This document shows, one piece after another, positions 52,982 through 63,014 of a stretch of 64,000 nt of DNA (within the stretch, counting starts at the first letter, position 1; every line of letters starts with the position of its first letter). The notes beneath the pieces are model-generated. The model ran no database searches. It was not told the origin of the DNA and was given only the letters and a program-made list of their open reading frames with translations. Made by a program: the position numbers and the translations under genes. This stretch comes from Alginatibacterium sediminis (GTDB lineage Bacteria; Pseudomonadota; Gammaproteobacteria; Enterobacterales; Celerinatantimonadaceae): contig NZ_RAQO01000009.1 in the NCBI RefSeq assembly GCF_003610775.1, positions 124,001 through 188,000 on the forward strand, read 5' to 3'.

Positions 52982-53953
52982 ATGAATAAATTAACGCGCA
53001 ATTGTTTTTATCTTACAGCCGCTGCAGCAGGCGTGCTAAGTGTCTCGGCACAGGCAGCTAAAATTACCGAGTGGGGATACGTAAACGAAGCAGGGTTTGC
53101 AAATTATCAATTTCAGGATACTGGTGGTACTGGAATTACTGCTAGTGGTAGCAGTGATGGAGGTAATGGAAGCATTTTCCCTGGAGGCACACCGCTTCCT
53201 ACAAGCTTGACTTGGGGTACTGGTGTAACTGCTACTGGCGGTACTGGACAGAGTTCAAGCCCAAGCTCTTTAAACTTGATTAGTCCAGAAACAAGTGCAA
53301 CGAATGGCAGCGCATTTACCGATGGCGGTTGGAACACGGGTACCAACATGACCCATGACAATCAGTACATCACCGGAGATTATTTAACCTTCACAAATAT
53401 TCTAGATGCTTTGGCCTTGCAACCATTGGCTTGGGATGATCCGCTAATACCGACTCCAGGCCCATTCTTAGATGGACCGTTGTTGAGCTTTAATATCTTA
53501 TTTAAAGAGACTGATAATCAAGTATCAGGAACTTCAGCTAACCCTATATTTGATGGTATTTGTGAAGATACTCAGCTTGCAAACGGAGAAGGTATTAATG
53601 CTGGCGGTTGTGCAGACATTTTCTTGTTCAATGGTGTTGATCTCGACGATCAACCTATCGACTTTACATTTGAAGACGAGCAAGTATTTTTTAGCTCTGA
53701 TTTTATAGTCCAGGACTACAAATATACAGTGACTACACGTCTTGGTGGTCTTGCATTGCAAGAAATTGACGACTGCTTTGGTATTGACGGCCAGTCGAAT
53801 TGTGTTGGATTTCTTACCGAAGAAAACGGTTTGAATACTCTTTCTGCTGATTTTAGAGTTACTTCTAGACAAATAACAGTGCCTGAGCCAACCACAGTTG
53901 CAATAATGGGACTAGCGTTGTTTGGTTTATCATTTGCACGTCGTCGCGCTTAA
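52982..53953 (+). CDS. THxN-type PEP-CTERM surface protein, copy 2
   Basis: 323 residues from the ATG at 52982, chosen because the signal peptide (MNKLTRNCFYLTAAAAG, cleavage after SAQA) starts there; the frame extends to 52913. The mature part begins KITEWGYVNEAGF as in copy 1, contains the family motif THDN (THxN) and ends in VPEPTTVAIMGLALFG plus ARRRA, a canonical PEP-CTERM signal. The two copies share length, motifs and order, so they arose by duplication. It is presumed an exosortase substrate at the cell surface or in the matrix. Confidence 0.9.
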   Translation: MNKLTRNCFYLTAAAAGVLSVSAQAAKITEWGYVNEAGFANYQFQDTGGTGITASGSSDGGNGSIFPGGTPLPTSLTWGTGVTATGGTGQSSSPSSLNLISPETSATNGSAFTDGGWNTGTNMTHDNQYITGDYLTFTNILDALALQPLAWDDPLIPTPGPFLDGPLLSFNILFKETDNQVSGTSANPIFDGICEDTQLANGEGINAGGCADIFLFNGVDLDDQPIDFTFEDEQVFFSSDFIVQDYKYTVTTRLGGLALQEIDDCFGIDGQSNCVGFLTEENGLNTLSADFRVTSRQITVPEPTTVAIMGLALFGLSFARRRA

Positions 53954-53983
53954 ATGACGGTGTAAATTTAAACAAAAAAATAA

Positions 53984-54018
53984 AAGGGTGCTAATGATTC
54001 AATTAGCACCTTTTTTTG
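53984..54018 (+). terminator. Rho-independent terminator after PEP-CTERM copy 2
   Basis: AAAAGGGTGCTAAT, six-base loop, ATTAGCACCTTTTTTT: a long perfect stem with T-run. Confidence 0.92.
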
Positions 54019-54074
54019 TACATAGTGGTATATTAAGAAAATGTAAATTATAGAGCAAGTGGAGTGCCTCAAGC

Positions 54075-55016
54075 ATGCGACCAATAATGCGTAGTTTGTC
54101 AAAGCAACCGATCATAGGTAACGCGTTTAAACTGGTAAAAGCTTTTTCAGCTATGCGAGAAGCCGGGCTTATTTCCAAGCATTTTGCACAGTTTCTTGAG
54201 CCGGTTGTTGCTAACCAAACTGAGTCAATCGAAGAAGCGTTTAAAATTCGTCATGATGTCTATTGTGAAGAGCTTCACTTTGAACCAATGCGTGAAGACA
54301 AAATGGAAACTGATGAGTTTGATTCCTACTCTCGGTTTTGCTTAATCAAACATAAACCTAGCCAGAATTATGCTGGCTGCGTGCGTATTGTAACTCCGAG
54401 CTCAGACCAAGAATTGCTACCAATAGAAAAATACTGCTCACAATCTTTGCAGTCATCACCCGTGCACCCTCGAGAGTTTGACAGAAGTAATATTTGTGAA
54501 ATATCTAGACTTGCTGTGCGGCCTCAATTTCGTCGACGTCGTGCAGATAAATTTGAGGGAGCGGCATCGGGTGTGATCAATGAGCAGACCTATTCTGAAG
54601 CTGAATTGCGGTGTTTCCCATTTTTAACAATTGGCTTATATTTAAGTATTGCTTCGCTTGCTGTTCGAACCAATGTCGATCATGCCTTTGTTATGATGGA
54701 ACCTCGCTTAGCGAGAAGTATGAGCTTTTTGGGTATTAAGTTTCAGCAGCTAGGCCCAGCTGTCGAGTATCATGGCTTAAGAGCACCTTACTATATGAGT
54801 TCGGAGATGTTACTCAATAGCTTACCGAAAAGTTTTACCAGCTTAATGAAATCTATCGATGGTCAAATCGAGAACGGCTTATTGGAAGCTTGTAGCTACC
54901 CTCGCGACGATTATCTTAATCGTTTATATCCGAATCACACGCAAGAAAACGTTTCCCAAAAGCGAATTATTGTACCCAATAAAGAGCTCATTAGATTCCC
55001 TGCAAAATTTACTTAA
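54075..55016 (+). CDS. PEP-CTERM/exosortase system-associated acyltransferase
   Basis: 313 residues. A GNAT-like N-acyl amino acid synthase of the kind found with exosortase systems: EEAFKIRHDVYCEELHFEP is the characteristic opening, followed by YAGCVRIVTP, the ICEISRLAVRPQFRRR acceptor/CoA region and PFLTIGLYLSIASLAVRTN. It probably joins an acyl chain to an amino-type substrate in this surface pathway. GTGGAG precedes the ATG. Its position beside PEP-CTERM proteins and prsT supports the assignment. Confidence 0.88.
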   Translation: MRPIMRSLSKQPIIGNAFKLVKAFSAMREAGLISKHFAQFLEPVVANQTESIEEAFKIRHDVYCEELHFEPMREDKMETDEFDSYSRFCLIKHKPSQNYAGCVRIVTPSSDQELLPIEKYCSQSLQSSPVHPREFDRSNICEISRLAVRPQFRRRRADKFEGAASGVINEQTYSEAELRCFPFLTIGLYLSIASLAVRTNVDHAFVMMEPRLARSMSFLGIKFQQLGPAVEYHGLRAPYYMSSEMLLNSLPKSFTSLMKSIDGQIENGLLEACSYPRDDYLNRLYPNHTQENVSQKRIIVPNKELIRFPAKFT

Positions 55017-55157
55017 GCTTTGCTTTAACAATGATGCTTGCCCACCCTACCGTCTATTGTCTATATTAGGCGCAGAATAATGCAATGGCCTGCCTAAAGC
55101 TCTGTGGTTGTTGGTATTTGCGTTTAATAAATGGAATATGCAAGTTTAGGGAAACAA

Positions 55158-56111
55158 ATGGAATTAACCAAAGGCAAGGCTGTCATTGTTGTCGGCATGC
55201 ATCGCAGCGGCACTTCTGCACTGTCCGGAGAGATATCTCAATTTGGTATCTTTATGGGAAAGTCACTGTTTGCGGCTCAAAAAGGAGTCAATGACAAAGG
55301 CTTTTTCGAAAACTCTCGTATTGTGTACTTTAATGACTTTCTGTTCGACAAAATGCTTAGTTCTTGGGATGACCCCATGGGTTATTTACGCTGTCAAGAT
55401 TTCGATTTTTTGCCTTACATTGAAGCCGGTCGAAATCTACTTCGGTCTGAGTATTCTGATCATAGCGTTTGGGGCATTAAAGATCCGAGATTAACGATGC
55501 TTCTTCCTTTTTGGAAGCAAGTTTTCGAGTTAGAAGGTGTAGAGGTTTGTTTTTTACACATGTATCGCAATCCGACGGAAGTTATCGGGTCTTTATCAAA
55601 ACGAGACGGCTTTAGTGAGCAAAAATCGTCGATGCTGTGGCTCAACTATAATCTTACTAGTTTCTTAGCGTGCCACTCTGGACGTTATGTAGCGATTAGT
55701 TTTGACCACTTGCTCAGCGACCCTCAAGCAACAAGAAATAGAATTTCCGAAGCCTTTGACCTTCAACTCGAAGGAAATCAGACCTCATTTATCGATAGCG
55801 AACTTAGACGAAATAATGCGCATTTAGCTGAACTAGATTGCCCGATGGCAACATTAGCGATGAACTGCTTTCGTGCGATAGAAACGCAAGATCTTGCTCA
55901 GATTGAAGCGTGTCGAGAAGAGTATTTAGCGTACTTAAAATCAGTGCCACCGTGGTTCAATGAGCACTACTTAGAAGTGAAGAAATCGGAAGTCAGGCAT
56001 CGAGTCGAGTTTGAAACAGCCTATAATACATGGACTTGGAAAATCACCAGTGTGATAAGAAAGCTGGAGTTAAAACTAAGAGGTATTCAAGGCTACAAGA
56101 ATACCCCTTAG
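55158..56111 (+). CDS. Sulfotransferase-family protein
   Basis: 317 residues from the ATG at 55158, with TTTAGGGAAACAA upstream (an ATG nine codons earlier lacks this). The phosphate-binding loop VVGMHRSGTSALSG (about 12-25) binds PAPS. The second signature is MYRNPTEVIGSL (about 145), the 3'-phosphate-binding Arg region. It probably sulfates a glycan or surface protein. It lies tail to tail with prsT in the PEP-CTERM polysaccharide region, where sulfated exopolysaccharide would fit a marine bacterium. Confidence 0.85.
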   Translation: MELTKGKAVIVVGMHRSGTSALSGEISQFGIFMGKSLFAAQKGVNDKGFFENSRIVYFNDFLFDKMLSSWDDPMGYLRCQDFDFLPYIEAGRNLLRSEYSDHSVWGIKDPRLTMLLPFWKQVFELEGVEVCFLHMYRNPTEVIGSLSKRDGFSEQKSSMLWLNYNLTSFLACHSGRYVAISFDHLLSDPQATRNRISEAFDLQLEGNQTSFIDSELRRNNAHLAELDCPMATLAMNCFRAIETQDLAQIEACREEYLAYLKSVPPWFNEHYLEVKKSEVRHRVEFETAYNTWTWKITSVIRKLELKLRGIQGYKNTP

Positions 56112-56116
56112 GCTTA

Positions 56117-58897
56117 TTAACGTACGATTTCAGTTGAGAAAGCTGTTGTGATTTTGGTTTTTTCAGCTTGTTGTTCAGGGCTTAGATTTACTAACTGCTC
56201 TAACAGAGTCTTGGCTTTTTGAGTCTGTTTTGCTACGACTAAGGCTTCGGCTAAATGCAAGGCTATGTCATTTTGTTTGCTTAGTGCATATGCAGATTCA
56301 AGGACCGAAATAGCTTCTTCTGGATTACCATTTCTTAGTAAGGCGACTCCCAAGGTATCGGCAATATCAGGGTTGTTAGGTCTCACCTTGTGGGCAGCTT
56401 GTGCATGTTCAAGGGCAAGTTGGTACTCTTGCTGGTTAAGATAACTCCATGCTAGGTTATTCAGCGCAATGTAGTGTTCTGGATTGGCTTGAATCGCCTC
56501 CTTGTAAATTTGTTGAGATGCGTCAACACTGTTGTTTTGTAGGTATATTTCAGCCAACATAAACTTGAGTTGTTCGTTTCTTGGCGCTAATACTTCTATG
56601 TCTGAATTAATTTGGTCAATTGCATCTTCGACACGCTTTTGTTGGATCAAGTTTTTTGCCAAAGCGATGGCTGACTCTTGACTTGGTTGCTTCTCATTTA
56701 TGGCTTGGAGTGCATCAAAGGCTTTTGGCAAGTCTTTATTTACAGATGACAGTCTGGCCTGTTTGATCAATAGCGGAATGGATGCTCTATCACTAGCAGG
56801 AAAACTGTTAAGTAAATCCTGTGCTAATACTATTCTTTCGGCGTTAATTGCGTTGTCGATTTCTATGTAACGCAACCAGCGATTTTTTGGGAAAATTTCG
56901 AAAGATTTTTTAAGTTGCTCATCAACGCTTTCTGGTGTTTCAAAACGCATTAAGCCCTGAATATAAGCTAAGTGAGCAGGCATCAAATTAGGTTTATTTG
57001 CAAGCCAAAGCTCAAACTGTTCTTGGGCCTGTGGCCACTGTTGATTTGCAATCAACAGCTCGATAGTAGTTTGCCAATGTTGAGCATTTCTTTGCTCTGC
57101 TGGTATTAAAAGTAAATGCGATATCGCGCGATCTAGATCTCCATCAATGCGGGCATAGGTCGCAAGCTGAGTTAAATAATCAGTCGCTTCCATGCTGTTT
57201 TCTTGAGCTTGAGTTAAAGCTGTGACTGACTCCTTTTCACCCTCATCTTTTGCTAAACCATAAAGGCTTGTCGCCGCTCCAATGTCGTTAGGAAAGGATT
57301 CTTTTAGTGCATAACTCAATTCAAATGCTTTTTCTTGTTCACCTTGGCGGCTATAGAAGCTTGCTAGAGCAATCCCCGTTTTTACACTCTCGGGGAATTT
57401 GTTGCGTGCATTGGTAAATGCTTCATATGCAGCTTCAGTATTATCTTGTTGTTCTAGTAGAGCTGCTTTAAATAATAGGGCTGGCTCGCTGTCGGGGTAG
57501 CTCTGGCTCCAATTCTCGACCGTATTGAGGGCTTGCTCAGGTTGGCCAATTTTTAACTGATAGTAAGCCAAGGCTTGGAAGGTGCGCTCAGAATCATTGC
57601 CCTCTTCAAAAGCTTTCTCTAAATCGGCGAATCCGGAGGCGTCATTTTGAGCCAGTTTAAGCACGCCTAAGGTGGTGTCTTTGGTGCTTGGATCTGGAGA
57701 ATGCTCTGCCGTTAGTAGCGCTAGTTTGTTGGAATCATCTATATATCCAAGGCTTCGAAGGTTCTGAGTTGCATATTGTAAAAAAGAGTAGTCATTTTCG
57801 TCACCAAAAGGGTAATTCGAAATTAGTTTATGCATGTTGGGCATATCACCCAAGCGTTGAGCCACCAATATTAAAGCTCGATAAGCATCTATGTTTTCTG
57901 GTTGTTTAGTAATGACCCGGCTTAGATAACGAAAAGCACGTTCATCTTTTTTTACTTGTATGGCTGAATAGCCAGCAATGAAATCGTTGGCTATATCTTG
58001 TGAGCCATTTGTTGCGGCGATATCGGCGTAAGAGTAGGCCGCTTCAAAATCTTTTTTCGCAAAATTGATTTTGGCCATAATTTGATTGCTTAACTGATGA
58101 TTAGGATTTTGTTTTAGGACTTTTGTTAGCTCCTTTTCTGCTAGATCAACTTTACTATTGCGCATATAGGCATTGGCTAGTAAAAGCTTATAACCATAAG
58201 AATACGGGGATAGCTCGGTCGCCTTTAGATAGCTTTCTGCTTCTTTCTCCGGATTAGAAGACTTTGCTGCTATATGTCCGCTTAATAGCCACACATCAAC
58301 GTTGTCAGGTGCCTGTTTAACTAATGCATCTGCGATAGCTTCAGCTTGCTCTATCTGTTCGTCACCACTAAGCATGCTAGCCCTAGATAGACGTCCATAA
58401 AGGCTTTCAGAGCTTATGTCTTCAGCTTCTTGTAGGGCTAACTCTGCGTTTTCTCGGTCATTTTGTCGAAAAAGTACCAGGGCCTTAATCGCATACAATT
58501 CAGTTAATACCGACTCATTAGCAGATTTGCTTTGGTCTACAAGCTCAATAATCGAGTCGTATTGATTCAACTGTAGGTAGCTTCGCGCCAGTAGCAATTC
58601 GGCTTGGGTATGGCTTGGGTCTAGCTTTATTGTCCGCTCAGCTTCTTTAGCTGCACTAGCAAAGTCGCCAGCCTTAAAGTGGATTTGGGCTAACAAAAAC
58701 CTATACTCAGGTTCTTCATTGTCTTTTTGGATCGCATTTTTAACTTCGATCTTTGCGTTGTTTAAATCTCCTTGCGCAAAATGATTTTGAGCCGCGTCAT
58801 AAAATTCTGTAGCGTTTTGCCCAAAGCAAGCGCTGACACTGGAAGCAATAACTATCGATAATAAGGTTATTCGCATATTTGAAATTGTAAGTCGCAT
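56117..58897 (-). CDS. prsT: XrtA/PEP-CTERM system TPR lipoprotein PrsT
   Basis: 926 residues. A lipoprotein signal with lipobox VSAC (Cys about residue 24) leads to more than twenty tetratricopeptide repeats running to the C-terminus, for example FYDAAQNHFAQGDLNNAKIE near the N-terminus and ALNNLAWSYLNQQEYQLALE near the end. Length and repeat order match PrsT, the giant TPR protein encoded with exosortase A-type polysaccharide export loci. It would act as an outer-membrane or periplasmic scaffold for export. It is monocistronic and convergent with the sulfotransferase gene (5-bp gap). Confidence 0.9.
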   Translation of the reverse strand: MRLTISNMRITLLSIVIASSVSACFGQNATEFYDAAQNHFAQGDLNNAKIEVKNAIQKDNEEPEYRFLLAQIHFKAGDFASAAKEAERTIKLDPSHTQAELLLARSYLQLNQYDSIIELVDQSKSANESVLTELYAIKALVLFRQNDRENAELALQEAEDISSESLYGRLSRASMLSGDEQIEQAEAIADALVKQAPDNVDVWLLSGHIAAKSSNPEKEAESYLKATELSPYSYGYKLLLANAYMRNSKVDLAEKELTKVLKQNPNHQLSNQIMAKINFAKKDFEAAYSYADIAATNGSQDIANDFIAGYSAIQVKKDERAFRYLSRVITKQPENIDAYRALILVAQRLGDMPNMHKLISNYPFGDENDYSFLQYATQNLRSLGYIDDSNKLALLTAEHSPDPSTKDTTLGVLKLAQNDASGFADLEKAFEEGNDSERTFQALAYYQLKIGQPEQALNTVENWSQSYPDSEPALLFKAALLEQQDNTEAAYEAFTNARNKFPESVKTGIALASFYSRQGEQEKAFELSYALKESFPNDIGAATSLYGLAKDEGEKESVTALTQAQENSMEATDYLTQLATYARIDGDLDRAISHLLLIPAEQRNAQHWQTTIELLIANQQWPQAQEQFELWLANKPNLMPAHLAYIQGLMRFETPESVDEQLKKSFEIFPKNRWLRYIEIDNAINAERIVLAQDLLNSFPASDRASIPLLIKQARLSSVNKDLPKAFDALQAINEKQPSQESAIALAKNLIQQKRVEDAIDQINSDIEVLAPRNEQLKFMLAEIYLQNNSVDASQQIYKEAIQANPEHYIALNNLAWSYLNQQEYQLALEHAQAAHKVRPNNPDIADTLGVALLRNGNPEEAISVLESAYALSKQNDIALHLAEALVVAKQTQKAKTLLEQLVNLSPEQQAEKTKITTAFSTEIVR

Positions 58898-59123
58898 TCA
58901 CTTTTCCCTGATTGTACACATTAGTACAGAAGTCCATTTTCAATTGGTTTAAGTATAGATCGCTTTAAACTTAAAAGTCCTATTTTGTGTGCTGCCATTG
59001 TGAAATCAATAAGATACTCGATAAAAGTTAAGGGGAGAGTATTGTCAGCGTTTGGGCAAGTTTTGCATTTCTAGATAAAACGTCTATAGCTTATGACTAG
59101 TACAAATTTTTGTGGAGCTTGAT

Positions 59124-60473
59124 ATGAATTCCAAACGTCAAATTGTTCTGGAGCTAAATGAGCTTTGCCCACACTTGCTCCAAGAATTTATGAATCAAGG
59201 CGCCTTGCCAAATCTTTCGCAAATATACTCCCATGCTGACTGCTATGAAACCCATGTCGACTGTGACCTTGGGCAGCTAGAGCCTTGGACCCAATGGGTA
59301 ACGGTCCATACAGGGGTTTCATCTGAAAAGCATAAAATCCATCGCCTTGGACAAGCCCAAAACTTAGAATATGATTCGATATGGGATATTTTGTCGAGAC
59401 GAGGATTTTCTAGTTGGTTATGTGGATCGATGAATACCAAGTGGGATCAAAACGATCAGCACATAATGGCGATTCCAGATCCTTGGAGTATAAATGCCGA
59501 ATCCTCACCGAAAAGCTTGGATACATTTTATGAGTTTGTTCGAGCAAATGTGCAAGAGCACACCAATGCTCGGTTTAAGCAATCGCTTCAAAAGAACCTA
59601 GAATTTCTGATTTTTATGTTGGGTCACGGACTTTCGGTTCGAACAGTGAGTATGCTTATCCAGCAAATGCTTAGGCAAATAAGGAATGCGCCTGACCAAT
59701 GGAAAAAACCGTTTCTTCTTGATTGCTTGCAGTTTGATGTATTTAGTCACGTTTATCGCAAAAATAAACCCGATTTTGCAACTTTTTTTTCTAACAGTAC
59801 TGCGCATTTTCAACATAAATTTTGGCGGTACATGGAACCTGAAGCCTTCACTTTAAAGCCAAGTGATGATGAGATTAAACAATATCAAAATGCCATACTT
59901 TCTGCGTATCAAAACCATGATGCCTTAGTTGGCAAAGCGCTAGACTTAGCCGACTCGCAAACCAGCATTGTCATATCTACTGCGATAAGTCAGCGGCCGT
60001 TTTCCGAACTAGATGAAGTCGGTGGAAAAAGGTTTTACAGACCTTATTCGCTAAAAGAAATCCCTAGTATTTTTGAACTCGAACATGTTGTAGATGTATG
60101 TCCGGTCATGTCCCATCAGTTTTATGTGGTGTTTGAAAGTGAGCAACAGGCTATCTTCGCTGCACAACAGCTAAAAGAGTATACCGTTGAAGGAGAAGCA
60201 TTGTTTTCAGTACGACATCAGGCAAAGCGAGTGTTTTTAGGTTGTAGAATAATACGAGTGTTAAAAGGACAACCTAAAATTAACGCGATTAATCGAGAGC
60301 TGAGTTTTTTTGATGTGTTTTATTTAGCTGATAATTTGAAAAGCGGAGCTCATTCGTCCAAGGGAGTATTATGGATTTACAATCAAAACAGGCAGCAAAC
60401 AATTTTTAAAGAACCCTTACCTTTAGAATCGGTTATGACAAGGTTGTTGGATGAATATGATATGGCCAGTTAG
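59124..60473 (+). CDS. Alkaline phosphatase superfamily-like protein, unknown substrate
   Basis: 449 residues from the ATG at 59124, preceded by GGAG. The N-terminus (QIVLELNELCPHLLQEF, then GALPNLSQI and EPWTQWVTVHTGVSSEKHKI) looks like the metal- and nucleophile-bearing start of the alkaline phosphatase/phosphodiesterase fold, with Thr as candidate nucleophile. Later metal ligands of the family are not obvious, and SQTSIVISTAISQRPF stands where the usual H-G-rich motif would be. No signal peptide. It may modify a glycan precursor or be a degenerate member. It lies between prsT and the sugar-nucleotide genes. Confidence 0.5.
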   Translation: MNSKRQIVLELNELCPHLLQEFMNQGALPNLSQIYSHADCYETHVDCDLGQLEPWTQWVTVHTGVSSEKHKIHRLGQAQNLEYDSIWDILSRRGFSSWLCGSMNTKWDQNDQHIMAIPDPWSINAESSPKSLDTFYEFVRANVQEHTNARFKQSLQKNLEFLIFMLGHGLSVRTVSMLIQQMLRQIRNAPDQWKKPFLLDCLQFDVFSHVYRKNKPDFATFFSNSTAHFQHKFWRYMEPEAFTLKPSDDEIKQYQNAILSAYQNHDALVGKALDLADSQTSIVISTAISQRPFSELDEVGGKRFYRPYSLKEIPSIFELEHVVDVCPVMSHQFYVVFESEQQAIFAAQQLKEYTVEGEALFSVRHQAKRVFLGCRIIRVLKGQPKINAINRELSFFDVFYLADNLKSGAHSSKGVLWIYNQNRQQTIFKEPLPLESVMTRLLDEYDMAS

Positions 60474-60694
60474 TGCTTGTTGGCCTCACTAAGTCCTTAA
60501 TTAAGGTCATTTTGGATTACTTAGAGCTTATTACTGCAAAAAAACTAATTTTGTTCCGATAAATTGTTTAACTATTGGTTAATACCATTATGATAGTGAG
60601 CAATGTCACATGATTGTGCGTATTTCGCCCGCGTTGGAAAACTTACCAACAAAGTCTCCCGTGGGCGTTTGATTGAACATAAAGGAATATATCA

Positions 60695-61978
60695 GTGAGC
60701 TCAAATCATTCCGATCGTAAGATCGCTATTATTGGATTGGGATATGTCGGGCTGCCTCTTGCCGTCGAATTCGCACTCCAACGCCCTGTAGTTGGGTTTG
60801 ATATTAGTTTATCTCGAGTACAACAATTGCAGTCTGGTATTGATCTTACCCAAGAGATCGATAGCAAGGAGTTAGGGGATGTCCAGAACTCACTTAGCTA
60901 CACTTGTGATGTCGATGACTTGAGTTCCTGTGATTTTTTCATTGTAACAGTCCCTACACCCATCACTGAGTTTAAACAACCCGATTTAAGGCCATTAATC
61001 TCTGCTAGTAAAACACTAGCAAAGGTTCTGAAGCCTGGTGATATTGTTGTTTACGAATCTACCGTGTATCCCGGCGCTACTGAAGAAGTTTGTATCCCAG
61101 TTTTAGAAGCGGATTCAGGCCTTGTTTTTAACCAAGATTTTTACGCAGGCTACAGCCCTGAACGGATCAATCCTGGTGATAAAGAACACCGAGTATCAAC
61201 TATTAAAAAGGTGACTGCAGGTTCTACACCGGCCATAGCTGATTTAGTCGATGACATATACGCGAGCATTGTTGTCGTGGGTACCCATAAGGCGTCTAGT
61301 ATCAAAGTAGCAGAGGCCGCAAAAGTTATCGAGAACACGCAGCGAGATGTAAATATAGCTCTAATTAATGAATTAGCGCTTATTTTTAATCGCTTAGACA
61401 TTGATACACAAGCGGTGCTGGAAGCTGCTGGCAGTAAGTGGAATTTTCTTCCGTTTCGACCAGGCTTAGTGGGAGGTCATTGTATTGGTGTTGATCCGTA
61501 CTACCTAACGCATAAAGCGAAAGCTATCGGCTATCGACCCGAGGTGATTCTCGCTGGACGACGTATTAATGACAATATGGGCAGATATGTGGTCAGTCGT
61601 TGTGTTAAAACGATGATAAAGAAAAAGATGCCAATTGAAACCGCAAAGGTTCTGGTTATGGGGTTGACCTTTAAAGAGAATTGTCCTGACATTCGAAATA
61701 CTAAAGTCATCGATATTGTGAGTGAGTTCGACGATTTTGGTGTGGAAGTTGATGTCTATGACCCATGGGCTGATTTCGAAGAAACAAAAGCGGAGTACGG
61801 TGTTGAGTTGATTAGTTCACCCGTAGATGGCAGTTATGACGCAATAATTCTGGCTGTTTCTCATTCTCAATTTAAGGCGATGAGCGCTCAACAGATCCGT
61901 GCACTTGGTAAATCGAACAGCATCATCTATGACCTTAAATATATCCTTGATGCCCAAGACAGCGACCTAAGACTTTAA
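60695..61978 (+). CDS. tviB: UDP-GalNAc/UDP-GlcNAc-type nucleotide-sugar dehydrogenase (TviB/WbpO-like)
   Basis: 427 residues from a GTG preceded by AAAGGAAT. NAD-binding [14 protein letters not shown] (about 13-26), the three-domain UDP-glucose/GDP-mannose dehydrogenase plan, [20 protein letters not shown], and the catalytic Cys in [14 protein letters not shown] (about residue 262). It oxidises the C6 of a UDP-hexosamine to the uronic acid. The VipA/TviB subgroup is suggested by [14 protein letters not shown] and the immediate TviC-like partner 11 bp downstream. Together they make UDP-GalNAcA for a uronic-acid-containing polysaccharide. Confidence 0.92.
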   Translation: MSSNHSDRKIAIIGLGYVGLPLAVEFALQRPVVGFDISLSRVQQLQSGIDLTQEIDSKELGDVQNSLSYTCDVDDLSSCDFFIVTVPTPITEFKQPDLRPLISASKTLAKVLKPGDIVVYESTVYPGATEEVCIPVLEADSGLVFNQDFYAGYSPERINPGDKEHRVSTIKKVTAGSTPAIADLVDDIYASIVVVGTHKASSIKVAEAAKVIENTQRDVNIALINELALIFNRLDIDTQAVLEAAGSKWNFLPFRPGLVGGHCIGVDPYYLTHKAKAIGYRPEVILAGRRINDNMGRYVVSRCVKTMIKKKMPIETAKVLVMGLTFKENCPDIRNTKVIDIVSEFDDFGVEVDVYDPWADFEETKAEYGVELISSPVDGSYDAIILAVSHSQFKAMSAQQIRALGKSNSIIYDLKYILDAQDSDLRL

Positions 61979-61989
61979 GCGAAACCTTT

Positions 61990-63009
61990 ATGAATCAATA
62001 TCAAAAAACCATAGCGCAGTTACAAGAGTCGCCTAAAACATGGCTGATTACCGGTGTCGCCGGCTTTATCGGTTCAAACCTACTCGAGCAATTACTAAAG
62101 TTGGGCCAGTCAGTCGTAGGCTTGGATAATTTTGCTACAGGTCATCAGCATAATCTTGATGAAGTAGAAAGCATTGTCGGTAGTGACTTATGGAATAATT
62201 TCAAGTTCTATGAAGCTAGTATTATGGATGTGGATGCTTTAAGCCAAGCTGTTGCTGGGGTTGATTATGTACTCCACCAAGCGGCTTTAGGTTCTGTTCC
62301 TCGTTCGATAAACGATCCCGCAACGACGAATGCAGTAAATATATCCGGCTTTTTAAACGTGCTAGTCGCTGCAAGGGATGCTGAAGTTACAAATTTTGTT
62401 TATGCAGCTTCTAGCTCTACTTACGGTGATCATCCTTCATTACCCAAAGTAGAGGATGTTATTGGTAAACCTTTATCACCTTACGCAGTTACTAAGTATG
62501 TGAACGAACTTTATAGTGATGTGTTTGACCGAAGCTATGGCTTTCGCTCAATCGGTTTGCGTTATTTTAATGTATTTGGGCCTAGGCAAGACCCAAATGG
62601 AGCATATGCTGCAGTGATTCCGAAGTGGACCCAAGCCCTAATTAATCAGCAAGATGTATATATAAACGGCGATGGAGAGACCAGTCGGGATTTTTGTTAT
62701 ATCGATAACGTTGTACAAGCGAATATTTTGGCTGCAACCAGTCGTGTCGATCAGAGCGAAGTTTTTAATGTGGCTTTGAATGACCAAACCAGTCTGTCAG
62801 AATTATATCTGCTGTTGCAAGCTGAGCTACGCAATCACGGAATTGAAAATCAAAAAGCTGCTATTTACCAAGATTTCCGAGCCGGTGATGTGCGGCATTC
62901 TCGAGCTGACATTGGAAAAGCGCAACAAATTATTGGCTATGCGCCCGAGTACAAGGTGAAGGAAGGGCTTACCAAAGCAATGTCTTGGTACGTTAAGCGC
63001 CTGAGCTAG
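61990..63009 (+). CDS. tviC: UDP-N-acetylhexosamine 4-epimerase (TviC/WbpP-like)
   Basis: 339 residues, extended SDR fold. NAD-binding [15 protein letters not shown] (about 19-33), substrate segment [16 protein letters not shown] and the catalytic Tyr-Lys in [12 protein letters not shown]. The [15 protein letters not shown] stretch is typical of the UDP-GlcNAc 4-epimerase group. It interconverts UDP-GlcNAc(A) and UDP-GalNAc(A) and works in sequence with the dehydrogenase directly before it. The glycosyltransferase follows five bases later, all in one transcript. Confidence 0.92.
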   Translation: MNQYQKTIAQLQESPKTWLITGVAGFIGSNLLEQLLKLGQSVVGLDNFATGHQHNLDEVESIVGSDLWNNFKFYEASIMDVDALSQAVAGVDYVLHQAALGSVPRSINDPATTNAVNISGFLNVLVAARDAEVTNFVYAASSSTYGDHPSLPKVEDVIGKPLSPYAVTKYVNELYSDVFDRSYGFRSIGLRYFNVFGPRQDPNGAYAAVIPKWTQALINQQDVYINGDGETSRDFCYIDNVVQANILAATSRVDQSEVFNVALNDQTSLSELYLLLQAELRNHGIENQKAAIYQDFRAGDVRHSRADIGKAQQIIGYAPEYKVKEGLTKAMSWYVKRLS

Positions 63010-63014
63010 CCAAG

